From the NCBI RefSeq assembly GCF_051020765.1, contig NC_134941.1, positions 10,416,001 through 10,480,000 on the forward strand: a stretch of DNA of 64,000 nt, written 5' to 3'. This stretch comes from Lasioglossum baleicum. Lineage: Eukaryota; Arthropoda; Insecta; Hymenoptera; Halictidae. Each line of letters begins with the position of its first letter. Position 1 is the stretch's first letter. Shown here in pieces: positions 1-12,200 of this stretch. Both the position numbers and the translations under genes were made by a program. The notes under the pieces were generated by a model. It was given only the letters and a program-made list of their open reading frames with translations, was not told the DNA's origin and ran no database searches.

Positions 1-1043
1 GATTTACGACGGTTTCATGATCCGCGGAATTATTTGGCGAATCAACGGCCCCCAGACGTGCTTCGCGCGATAAACAATGCCAGTGGAATAGAATTATGCG
101 ATCGTTGTTGTGTTCTCTGCCCCCGCATCGGTGAGCTATGCTTTTTATGGTGTGCTGGTTTCGAGAGTGGACTTGTTTTTGGTAATACCCGGATGAAATT
201 TTTTGGTCCGACTTACGAATTAATTTTTGCAAGAAGGTTGAATATGTGTAGATTTCTTTAATTATTTAATTACTCGTTTTTCCATTATATGGATCTTCTA
301 CGAATGTGTCGATTTGATAGCTAGAGATGAATTAAATTGGATAAAACGACGAATATAAATGAGTGAATGAAAATGAAGAATAATTTAATAGAACAAAGGG
401 TCTCTGAACATCGCGCTGTGTATTTACTATACTTTAAATGACAATGTATAGAAAATGAATGTTATTATCGTTGAGTAAATGCGAGATTGCGAACGCGACA
501 TATGTGCGACTGCGGTAGCGAGCGTGTTAAAAAATAGTTCGACGATCGACGGTGCAGATCCGCAGCAGAGATCGACGCGACGGCAGCAGAGATAGTCTTC
601 CGGCGATAGTGCGTCGCGGCAGGTGTGTGTATCGAAAATGAAGCGGCCGATCACGTGCCCGAGGAGGTTTCCGATTTTCCTGTAAACCGAGGCAGAAATC
701 TCGGCCGCTTCATTCATACACCTATCAGTCGGCTGACGACCGTCCGACCGGACAGTCACTCTTCTCGAGGCGCGTCTCGGTGTCAACGATACGTCGCTGG
801 TTACTCTCTCTTTTTTTTGGTCTTTGTCGACGGGACCATCTCGCGCCCAAGAGGTAATTCCGTCGTCCTCGCGTCTAGAATCCCGGGCACAGTGAATCCA
901 CGAGATATCAGTGAAAGTCCGAAAACCGATCGTCTGCCGAACACTGCTCGACTTCGTGGCCCCGCGGCATTAATCGCGCGAACTTCGACCCCTTTCGATC
1001 CTCCAATTCCACCGAACACACTTTTCTCCACACTTCGTCATTG
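1..1043. other. No supported gene at the left edge
   Basis: Open frames on both strands (the longest, near 625-1047 on the plus strand) show no family I recognise and no convincing splice pattern. A short inverted repeat around GAAGCGGCCGA (about 639-649 and 699-711) can form a hairpin. The GC-richer part (about 480-1030) could be an unspliced 5' UTR or a regulatory region, but nothing in it decides this. Confidence 0.4.
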
Positions 1044-1597
1044 CTAGACAGCGGAGTTTATGCATTTATCACGAAAATGAGTAGGTACATTTAAAACAGT
1101 AAATGAATTAGAAAAATTTTAATGCAGTCGATGTATACAAAGTATTCGTACACCTTTTAAAAACTAATAACTTGTTTATAATTGTACCAAACGACCTGAT
1201 TTTTTATAATCAATTAGAAGCATTGGTTTACGAAATGATATGCAAAAAAGATTTCCCAAAAATTATAATTTACAAGGTTACATGCAAAAATGAAAATGGG
1301 ATTTTTTAAAACTTTTTTATTTGGGCTCTTAATGAAAATTTCATTTCGTTGAAATTTTCAGCATGTGTATAACTAACAATACATATATTTTACATTTTCA
1401 TTGAGGGCCCAAATAAAAAGGTTTTAAAAAATCCCTTTCTTATTTCTGCATGTAAGCTTATTCTATTTTAAAGGGCGTACGAATACTTTTTAAGGGAAAT
1501 TAAGGGAAAAAAGAATAAAATGAAATATTTATTTCACTCTCCAGGATGTGCAATTCTGGTAGAAAATTTGTATTCTGCATGAAAATCCGCTGTCTAG
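1044..1597. mobile_element. Miniature element, TAGACTGCGGAT-end family
   Basis: The left end reads CTAGACAGCGGA and the right end is its exact reverse complement. Each end is followed inward by a TTTATGCA/TGCATGAA-like motif, as in the other copies of this family (18788, 21889, 42885, 50894). There is no coding capacity. A Tc1-like fold-back remnant is nested inside. Immediately right of it, near 1600-1635, another copy of the terminal motif (CTGCGGATCTTCATG) begins. No clear target duplication is visible. Confidence 0.55.
1135..1493. mobile_element. Nested Tc1-like fold-back remnant
   Basis: The outer arms contain AAAGTATTCGTACACC on the left and GGGCGTACGAATACTTTTT on the right. A subterminal block containing CCAAACGACCTGAT is shared with the complete element at 9948-10188. 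The extreme CAGTG ends are lost, so this is an eroded copy sitting inside the element at 1044-1597. Confidence 0.6.
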
Positions 1598-2399
1598 TTA
1601 TTACACTGCGGATCTTCATGTAAAATAAACATTTTATACCTCAGTTGCAACAAACCGGAGTTGGGTAGATTTTTATTTTAATTAGAAACATTAGAAACAA
1701 AGTTTAAGTAAATTTTCATACTTTTGTGATTGATAGGTTGAAAGTAATAAAACAATATTCCTAAATACGCCTAATGTTTTCACTGTTTTTAATTACATCT
1801 ATATTTGTCAAAAACGAATAAAATCCGCTAGTAATTTTGATATTACGGGTTAAGATAATATAGAGGACCCAGCCTTCAATATATGTCAAGTAATTGCGTT
1901 AATAAGGTGCATCGTAAACCTATCGATCGTTTTCAGAAAAATCACATTTTCTCGCGATAGAATGAACGATCCCGTTCAACCGGAATTGCTCATTAACTCG
2001 CATAAAAACAAAAGCTCGTTCTCCTCAGATTTCTGTAATTGCATTCACGAGATAAAAATGCACGACAACAAAACAATTGTTACTTCATACTAATCGAAAA
2101 TTTTAAGAGCGTCCTTCGACGGTTAGTTCGACAGTAAACGGAGTTTCTTTTTTCGTAATAGACTTATGTCATTTGTTGATTGTCAGAAGAATTGGAGGAA
2201 ACAATTTATGTGCCCTGTCACTCGTAAATATTTACGCGGCCGCAGAAAAATATTGTCTGTAACCGTGAAATTGACATTTTGCAATGCGATATCTACCGTT
2301 CAAACATTGGTAAGCTTGAAGGAAAAAAAAATTAGCTCGACACAAATATAATACCTAGTTAAATTCAAGGTTACCTGCATAGGGCACAAGAAATCTTCC
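1598..2399. other. AT-rich intergenic DNA
   Basis: AT-rich sequence with no supported gene. It begins with an isolated copy of the CTGCGGATCTTCATGTAAAA miniature-element terminus. A small ORF at 2166-2351 has no recognisable product. Confidence 0.4.
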
Positions 2400-3175
2400 T
2401 GTGAATAATCGGGACTCGTTCACCCTCATAAAACCATCCCTTCTCTACCTGAAGGGGCCCCACCTCACGTCCGAGACCAATTTCCCCGAGGTTAACCGCC
2501 GGCTGGGCTCATTTTTTGAGCGTGTACACGCCGGAGGGGGGAATTTCGGGCTACCCGCTCGAAAAAGTGGTGGGGGTTTGTTTTCCTTCCCGTTTGCGGC
2601 GTTCGACAGCCGGTGAACGCGTCTCGCGTCCGTGCGGCCGTCAGTTCGTCTCCGGAACCGGCGAAGCAGTCTTCGCCGAGGACTTTGAATCTCTCTCGTT
2701 CTTTCTCTCTCTCTCTCTTTCTGTACACACGCTCGAAATGTTCGCGACCGCGATCGGGATCATCGGAACCGCGTTATTACCGTGATCTCTGTGCCGGCCG
2801 GTCAATCGATCGCCGATTATCGCTGGAATCCTCAGCCGAGAAATTAACGTGACGGTTTTTCCCTTTCAGTGTAAAAGTTTCCCTTCGGGATTTCGCGCGC
2901 GATCAAGAGAGCCCCGGACTCCATGAATATTGAGAAACGATCTCGATCCGCTCGCTCGTTTCTGCTTCGACGCAGGATCCACGAATAAATGCGGCTCAGT
3001 CGGAAGTCGAGCCGCGGCGGAAGTGGAAGAGGCGGAGACTGTGCTGTGATCGATAGACTATAGGATCTAGATTCTCCTTCGTCTCGATCTTTTCCCACCT
3101 ACCTCATTCCCGCGCGTTTTTCCCCGGCCGATTTGTGGATTCTGTGCTCCTTCGAGGTTGCTGGAGATTCCCACG
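2400..3175 (+). promoter_or_regulatory. Probable promoter and 5' UTR of the ClC-2 gene
   Basis: GC rises and CpG is frequent compared with flanking DNA. A (CT)n tract lies near 2698-2722. The region runs directly into the first coding exon at 3176. No TATA box is obvious, so a dispersed initiator-type promoter is plausible. The transcription start cannot be fixed from sequence alone, and part of this region may be 5' UTR. Confidence 0.4.
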
Positions 3176-3235
3176 ATGGCGGCGTCCAGCAGCGAGGATG
3201 GCCAGGATTATGGTCTCGGCTATCAGAACACTTTG
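3176..3235 (+). CDS. ClC-a: ClC-2 coding exon 1
   Basis: Encodes MAASSSEDGQDYGLGYQNTL and ends on a strong GTGAGT donor in phase 0. The YxxTL|MYGRY junction with exon 2 is the same as in ClC-2 proteins. The 41-kb distance to exon 2 is the main reason for caution. Confidence 0.82.
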
Positions 3236-6200
3236 GTGAGTCCTTAGATTTATCAACAATCTTTTTTGTTCACGCTGAACTGCGGACTTTTGTGAGCTCT
3301 CGTACCGATTTTCGTAGATATTGTATTTAATTTAATCATTTTTTCTTGGCACTAAAATATTGATTTTTATGAATTTTTGATCTCGAGATACGAATTTCAA
3401 GAATAGGGATTTACGCGGATATTTTTGCGTTGCACGAAGAATTATTCAATATTGAATTTTTGGCGAAATTCAGGCGTTAACAATTTTGTAGTGGCAGTAC
3501 GAATTTCTACGAGCAAAAGCTCGGATTAAAAAATCCATACGAAAATCTCGAGATACGAATTTCATATTTGCGTTGCACGAAGAATTATTCAATATTGAAT
3601 GTTTGGTGAAATTCAGGCGTTAACAATTTCGTAGTGGCAGTACGAATTTTTACGAGCTTTCAATCCATACGAAAATCTCGAGATACCGACACACGCAATT
3701 TCGTGCTCCGTTTGGTTTAATTTTGCTACTTACGCGAGTCGCATAAAAGTCTGCAGTCAGTTCAGCGAACAAAGAAAGTACTGGTGCAATGAATTCCGTT
3801 CGATTTCATTTCAATTGTTAATGTGCTGTCACCGTTGTGACGTTAAATGAGAAATTGTTTCCGCGTAGTTAAGTATATTCCGCGACGATAACGAATTTTC
3901 TTTCGAAGCGTAATTTGGTGGAAATTGATTATAATTCTCGGGCTCAGTGATAAATCAGCGACGCCAGCTGAAATTGCACAAGTACTTACTTCGTTCTCTG
4001 CTACCGTTCGCACATTACGACCATTGAATGTTGATAACTGCGAAATAATGTCGTGCTTTAATCTCTCGCCGGAACGATAATGGTAGTGTTTATTAAGTTC
4101 AAAATATTCATAAGCATGACTCGTCCTTGCCAGAGAAGCTATAATATTCATGTTTCTCGAACTGGGTTGGAGAGTTATAATGATCGAATGTGGCTCTGTT
4201 TGGATCGGTGAGAGGACACGATGCAGTGAACACTTTGTTTATTTTCGATGGAAGAATTGATATTGATATTTGAAAATCGAAAACAGATTATAAATCCGTT
4301 GAACTCGGTCTGGCTTCGGTTGGCATCAATTTAACATGGAGAGACAAATTAATCTAGGAAAATAAAAAGGGACGAGGGTTTACATATTCACACGACCCGC
4401 AAATCTGTCACGTACACTTTCTATAAATATTCAATAATTCATCCTCGACTGTACAATTACAAAAAGACCAACTTCAAAGCTTCTCGGAAGATCGTCGAAC
4501 GACGTTGTAATTCATGCACGACATAACAGGTTGTTATCGCTTCTGAAAAAGTCCTTGTCAATCTTTATATTCGAGTTCACATGCTCGGACAATGAACATT
4601 ATTAATTATAACAAAAAATAAAAAAGGGAAAAAAAGTTAATCACAAGAGGATAATTATTCTTCGTTTCTACGATGCAAATGGAGGTTCGGCTCGAAAAAT
4701 TTCTGTCGGAAAAATCGATTAACCGGTTAGCGAAACGCGAATCGATTTTCGTCGCTCGCATAATCGCGCTTTTCCGGCATGGTCGGAGCGGATCGCGGCG
4801 AGGTAAGGGTTGCAAACCTATTTTCATGTTTATTCTTGGCCCGAGGCGCGTTGGTAGCCGCGAATAGTTTGCGATTTATACGTCTGTGGTGCCGAGAGAG
4901 CCGGGCCACGTGCTCGCGAGTACTTTCGCGCGATTTTCACGCGGCCGTTTCTCGCCATTCCTGCGGCGGCACACCGAGAGATTGAGAGCCAGGGAGAGAG
5001 AAAGAGAGTGGTGAGAGTCATTCAGCCGGATCGTCAGCTGATCGACGGGCACACGCGATGATCGACCTTTGCGAATTTATCGGATTACAACCGGCCGACG
5101 CATGTTTGCGTACGGATCCGACTCTCGACCGACACGCTATGAATCATTCACAAACGACGCCGTCTCCTACGCTCAAGAGTAACCTCCGACTTCCGGTGGA
5201 CGATGCAGATTCACCCGGGAGTTGATGATCTTATTTTTATTATCTTCTTTTTGGACGTCGTGTGCCTCTAATTTGTCCCTTTCTCGATTAGACGTGGTTT
5301 CTTAGTGATTCTGAAATTGTTATTGGATGCAAATCGAGCTGTCGATGGTCCTATTTTTATTATTTTTGTTTTGGACTTACGGCTTTTGGTAATTTTTTGA
5401 ATTCTTTGTATTTAATCCTCGTTTGTTCTTTACGTCGATTTGAAATGTTGAAACTATCTGACGAATGCTTCGAACCGTGCGGACTTCTAGATACACGCAG
5501 GTGGTTTTCAAACGGCGAATCAACTTCGGTTATCTCTTATCAGAGAATTGATGTTTGCTTCTGCTCAATGTAATACTTATTGTTAGAGGCTCTTCAAACG
5601 ATTACATCTTCGCGAGCGACGATATATTGGGTTGGGGAATAAGTTCGTAGCGGTTTATGTTTTCTTTTATTCTACAACGATCTTTTTTGTTCTTTGGCAA
5701 AGTGTTGTACATCAATCGACTGAGCTCCTTCTGCTCTACAAAACTGTGATCTCAATTGTTTTGAATAATTTAATTTTTTATTATTTTTCGGGCTTTGAAA
5801 TGGAATATCAAGAAGGCAAAAATCAACATTTTCGACACATGCGATTTTCTTTGTTGTTTCCGGTAAGCTCGTGAGGCACCCAAGCTCTCAATTTTTCGAC
5901 AAATCCCATCGAATGAAGATGGTTGAGAATGGTCTTATGATCGCAGTTTATTTTTCCCGCTAATTCCTTTTTGACCTCGATGAAAAGCGAAGTAAAGCAG
6001 GTGTCGAAATGTTGATTTTTGCCTCCTGATATTCCATTTCTAATCCTGAAAAATAATAAAAAATTAAATTATTCGAAACAACGATTATCACAGTTTCGTA
6101 GAGCAGAAAGAGCTCTTTCGATCGATGTACAACACTTTGCCAAAGAACAAACAAATCGTTGTAGAATAAAAGAAAACATATTCCCCAACCCAATATTTTA

Positions 6201-9200
6201 CTACTGACAATGGAACATTCAAATGTGGAATATTATATTCATAGAACTTTAAGGTTTATTCTTCGTGTTTGTTGCGTTTTGAAGAAACATTTATGGTGAA
6301 CAAAGCTTGTAAAATTTCCTTGGAATTCGATGAAAATAAAATTTGGTACAATTTGCTAAAGCTCGGAATAGAGTTTTGCGATGTATGCATCGTCAATTTC
6401 GAAATCGCGTTTCCCTTTCTCCCTGTCTCGATAGACTCGCCTGAATATTGTTGCTCGAGAGATGACTAGCAATACGGTCGTTTAAGTCACCCCCGATTCG
6501 AGCGGTGGTTTTGCAACTGCAAAATTATTTTCGCATCTGCCAACTCGCCGGAGATTTGCAGACAGCATTATGTATCGAACGCGAAGACAATGCGGCCTCG
6601 AGTAGACACAGTCACTTTCGAAACAGCTTCCGCAGAATTTCGGGGCAGGTTGCCATTTTTCGGCTTCGCTGTTTCATCTTGATACTCGTAGACAAACTGA
6701 TACCTCGGTGCACAATATGCAATATTCATATCCTTGAAATTTTAATTGGCCTCCTTTTCACGATACACCTAATTCATTTAGCTTGTTGGAGCTACTCGTT
6801 TAGATTAACGTCTACAGAATTTGCTACGTTCAACTTTTATCGTTTCTCCATTTCATAATCTACTGAATTCTGTAAACTCACAATAGTTGCTCATTATATT
6901 AAATTAAGTGTTACAGGATTTCTGAATTTTACTATATTAGCTTCGACAAAATGTCCAACATTGAAATAATTTTCTGTTCGTATCTTAATTATTAAATTGC
7001 CGATTTTTATGGAAAATAAAAATCGTTTAATTGCAAGTTATAGGACCCACATAGACATTTAGTTCTCTTCTTAATCATTTTAAGGCGTCGAAAATAATGC
7101 AGGGGTGTTATGGAATTCATATTTATCATAAATGCACGAAATCCTGACTTAAATAATAAAAGAATACACGTAAGTGTAGTGTTCTTTAAATTTTCCTTTC
7201 TTTTCACTCGTTTTCTACTGAATGACTATAAAAAGGCTTCTGTAAATCGCTAGTGAATCGATCCTGGACGTGATATACTGATGAGACGCACCAGTAATCG
7301 GTGCACGCATTTCCATGTGAATCTTTGATCGGGCAAGAACGTTTACCCGTTTCATTCATCCCCGGTTGTAGTACGCACGTAGTACTACGGTTCATTGATT
7401 AAGTCGCCGCCGCGTTATCAATGGGCTACCTTTGCGCCGGGTTCCCCATGCATTGTACGCGAAACCTGAATCGCCCGCTGTTGCACACTGCTGTTTCCAC
7501 AAACTAGGTGGAGTTAATTCAAAAATTTGTGAGCTAAAACTCTAATGAAATTATTCTTTTAATCGAAAAGGAATTTTATCACTAGACTGTGGATTTTTAT
7601 GCAGAATAAAAATTGAGTTCATTAATTGCAAGGTGGAATTAATTCAAAAATTTGTAAGCTAACAGTTGAATGAAATTATTCTTTTAATCGAAAAGGAATT
7701 TTATCATTAGACTGTGGATTTTTATGCAGAATAAAAATTGAGTTCATTAATTGCAAGGTGGAATTAATTCAAAAATTTGTAAGCTAACACTCGAATGAAA
7801 TTATTCTGTTAATTGAAAAAGAATTTTATCATTAGACTGTGGATTTTTATGCAGATTAAGAATTGAGTTCGTTAATTGCAAGGTGCAGGAGCTGCGTAGA
7901 TGTTGATTTCTTGTTTAAATCATTGTAATATGTTAAACATAATGCGTGGGCTTTTTTACAAATGTACTTTTTTGATTATTCTCTTGTGAACACATTGCAA
8001 TTGGATTTCACAGTCGCTAGTCTGTGCATCTCGAACAGCTAAAAATAATATTGTCTAATGTTCTGTGTACGAGAGAAATGATTCTGTATGCAGCGCATAA
8101 ATGAATGGTAATGTTTTTTCTCACGTGCCTCGAGCTTGTCGGAGTTGTTTATGTTGATTGAATAATTTCGATGCATTCCGGACGATTTATTAATCGCATT
8201 CAGGAATGTAGTCTGTCTTCGTTTAGAAATAGTTAAATACGTTCATTGGATTCAGCTTCGATTTCCTCGTACGTAGCATATTGCGACGATTAACAACGTG
8301 ACACTTACCTAGACAATGAACATCGCTAATTAGTCATTTGGTGCAAACCAGTCAGAGACGAAATTAGTTCGTTTATCAATCGATAACGTGTAATATCGTA
8401 GCACTATTTCAAACAAGCTTTTCTAGTCAACACTTTTTTTCTCGAATGTAAATTATCTTTTTATCATTTCCTTCGGTAGTTCGTTTCACGTATACTGACA
8501 AATGAATCATCATACGTGATTCATTCTTTTCAAATCAACAACGCAGAGACGCACTCCAGGCTCAAAAATGGCTCTATAATATTTATAATACTTAATTGTT
8601 TCATGAAATTTGTTAAACTTTTTACTAGGTTTGAACAGAACTTGTGTCCCTACTCTACCTTTCAATTCTACGACGCTATTCCCCCACGCTTCATGCGTCA
8701 GAATGTCACGTGACTAACCCGGTAGTAGCAGAGAAGGGGTAACCCCTCATCCGGCGACTCCTGGCCATCTATTTTTATTTAACACTAGAACTGCCGAGCA
8801 CTAAACGCAATTGGCATCCATTGCCTTATATTGGGTTGGCAAATAAGTTCGTTCGGTTTTTGTGATTTATTCCAATGTAAAAAACCGAACGAACTTATTT
8901 GCCAACCCAATATTAATGACAAAATTGCATTTATTTAGATTTCGTTTGAGTTTTGTTTAAATATGTGCTTCAGTGTAAAGAAGTCAACTAAAAAAATTTC
9001 TCAGAAAAACATATTTAAAATATTAATATTTCTAAAAGAAAAAATCTGGAACCAGTTATTTTGTATTAATTTTACTTTTATATAAAATTAATTGTGCAAC
9101 GTCTATCAACAAGATTTATTCGTTTTACACGAGTGGAAAAATAAATAGACGATAGCATTGTGTGAAATTTGGCCAAAATGTGGTGATAAATGAATCCAAA

Positions 9201-12200
9201 AATTGAAAGATGACGATCTTAAATATTGAATCAAGTAAAAATGCAGAACGATAAGAAATGTAATTCATTAGCAATATAAGTTGATTACAATGGCCATTAC
9301 TTCGATGAACAAATTTTATTTAGAAGAGCATATACGTGTCTTCAACGTCATCGCTAAAAATCGTACCTACCTAATGTTTCCAATTTTTCTAAAAATCGAG
9401 GAGCACCGAGGATCGTTCGTCGATGATGTCATCTCATTAGCGTCGATTAACGATCTCCCGTTTGAAGTTCCGCTAGACACCTCGTGATCCTTGAGTTTTC
9501 CAGGGCTCCCGTAGCACAAACGCCGGTATTCTTCTCTGTGCTTGCAACTTTTTCTTCTACCCTTGAGGAGTTCGATAACGTAACGCGAGCAACGTTTAGC
9601 CGATCGGTGCACGGTTTCGTGGAGTTCCGTCGAATCGAATCGGCTCGCCTCGATTGAGATTATGCAATTCCTACGCGGCAATCGTTCGCACCGAGAAAAA
9701 CGAAAATGTTTACAGTCTGCGTTGTTTCGCTGGTTGTAAAGATCCGCCGCTGATAACGACTTTCACAGAATTCCCGGGCTTCAGATATCGACTGATATTT
9801 CCAGCACTTAAATTCAATGTTCTATGTTCCATTCGTGGATCAAATGATAGTAGAAATACAATAATCGAATCGCTAAATTTTGAATATTTGTGCAAAATTT
9901 TGGTAAAAATTCTACTGTCATTTTTTATTATTTTACAATATTATATACAGTGAATGTAAAAAGTATTCGTACGCACTTTAAAATAGAATAACCTTTTTAT
10001 AATTGTGCCAAACGACCTGATTATTGTTGGAAATAATATATATATCTTGGAAAAACTATAATTCTTGGAAAATCTTTTTTTCATGTCATTTTATATTCTA
10101 ATTGATTACAAAAAATCAGGTCGTTTGGTACAATTATAAAAAGGTTATTCTATTTTAAAGGGCGTACGAATAATTTCTACACTCACTGTATACACTATTG
10201 GGTTGGCACGAAATTGCAAAAAGAATTTAAGATATTTATTTATTGGTCCCGATAGAGATAGGAATTTTGAATATGACACAAAAGAGTTAACGTTAAAAGT
10301 CTGCCATGTTGCCAATCCTCGCAGCCATGAATCGGAAGAAAGACCAGTCACCGACACAGTAATCGATCGTAGCCGCGCATCCTTTCGATCATAGTCGATC
10401 TTTTTAGCATCCAGTAGCGCGCGCGCGCACACTCGACGTAACATTGAATCGAGACGCGCGCGGCCGCGATGCAATTGCATAATTCGTATAAATATGCAAG
10501 CGGAATTGACGGGATCGATCACGGCTCGCTCTAAACGAGTTATCGCGGCGATTAGCCGATTTCTAATTCGATTTCGAGGCGAAATCAAACGCGTATTAAT
10601 TGGCCCAGCAATTCGCTAATCGATCGCGTCGCGCACGACTTAAATAAATCGATCTTTCACTCACGGGACAAATATTTTGTCGAACAGAGTCCCGCGACTG
10701 AGAGCAAATACCATAAATTTTATCTTGTCTATCGCGTACCTCGACGACAGCGTTCGAATGCGAGAATTAATCCGCTTCATTCTTTGTTCGCGTTTTTTCC
10801 CTGCGTTTGTTATCAGCAGAAATTAGTAGATCAATTAAGTAAACGAAGAATTTATGAATACTGTTATGTTATTATTACACTGCGAACATTGTGATGTAAA
10901 ATAAAAATTTTCTGCATCATTTGCGAGATATTCGAATCAAGTAAAAATTTATTTCTTTAATAATTTTAATAAGTGGATATAAAAATTTATTTCAGCTAAA
11001 AGAAGTAAATGTCCACTCCTGTATCTTGCAATTGATGCAATTTTCATTTTCTAAAACTCACCAGTACAATGATCAGATATTTCACTCGGACACTCGGAGA
11101 GCATAGTAAAGAAAGAAATACATCTCGGATTAAGATAACAGCTTTATTACGTATTATTTAGCTTAGTTGTGCCTTAGGAAACGCGAAATAATGGTTTAAA
11201 CGCCGATAGGAGCGTCATTTTACGAAACATTCTGCTCGAAGAAAATGGACACGTTGTGTAAAAATCATAAATCATTAATTACATTGTAGATTAGGATAAG
11301 ATTGTTCAATTAAGTATGGAGACTCGATTCATTCTTCTCGGAAATAACGTTATAATTGAGACTCCGCCGGAAGATGATTTTACGAGGAGGTGTGTGGTAA
11401 TAGTTTAATTAGATTTCGGGTTCGGATAAGAATTTTTCTTATACGAGCATAATGGAGGAGGAGATTGAAAACGATTTCATTCGATATTATGTATGAAAAG
11501 ATTAATGATTTAGATTGTCGGTTGGGTAAGAATTTGATTAAGTGATATTGTTTGTATCAAAGCAGAATTTATTCTCTGGAGAGATAAAATAATAATGGAG
11601 AAACTCGAAGACACTAGTAGTCGTCGTGGCCACAAATTAACTAGACTTGGAATTACGATAAGGACTTCACCAAGTTTGTTTAGTCTGTTGTGTTGCACAA
11701 TTTGTTTCCTTCGAGACAAACGGAGGTGTAATAATTAGACTGCGGATCTTTATGCAAAATAAAAACAAACTTTTTAAAAACCTCGCTTATATTGAAATGC
11801 ATTAAAAAGGAGAGAAAAATAATTTTTTTAGACATTAGTGACTATAAATAAAAGTGTGGAGCGCTAAACTATATTGACGTAATCTTCGTGTGCGCTCCAC
11901 ACTTTTATTTATAGTCGCTAATGTCTAAAAAAAATTATTTTCTACTTTTTAGTGTATTTTAATATAAGCGTGGTTTTTAAAAGGTTTTTTTATATATTCT
12001 TTTAATTTACTGACTATTTAGTGACGGTTAATATCAACATTTTTTTTCTCCTGAACGCACAGTTTTTTTTTAAATTTGTTTTTTAATATTGCATTGTCCT
12101 CCAGTTCTGAGCTACGTTTAAAGTTTCAAGTCTCTAGCTCATCGGGAAGTGGTTTAAAATTCGATTACAAGATTTGACGCATACAACAACAACAACAACA

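Noticed and set aside
625..1047. 140-codon open frame near the left edge
   Set aside because: Overlapped by an antisense frame in CpG-rich DNA. No domain and no clear splice site, so high GC explains the lack of stops.
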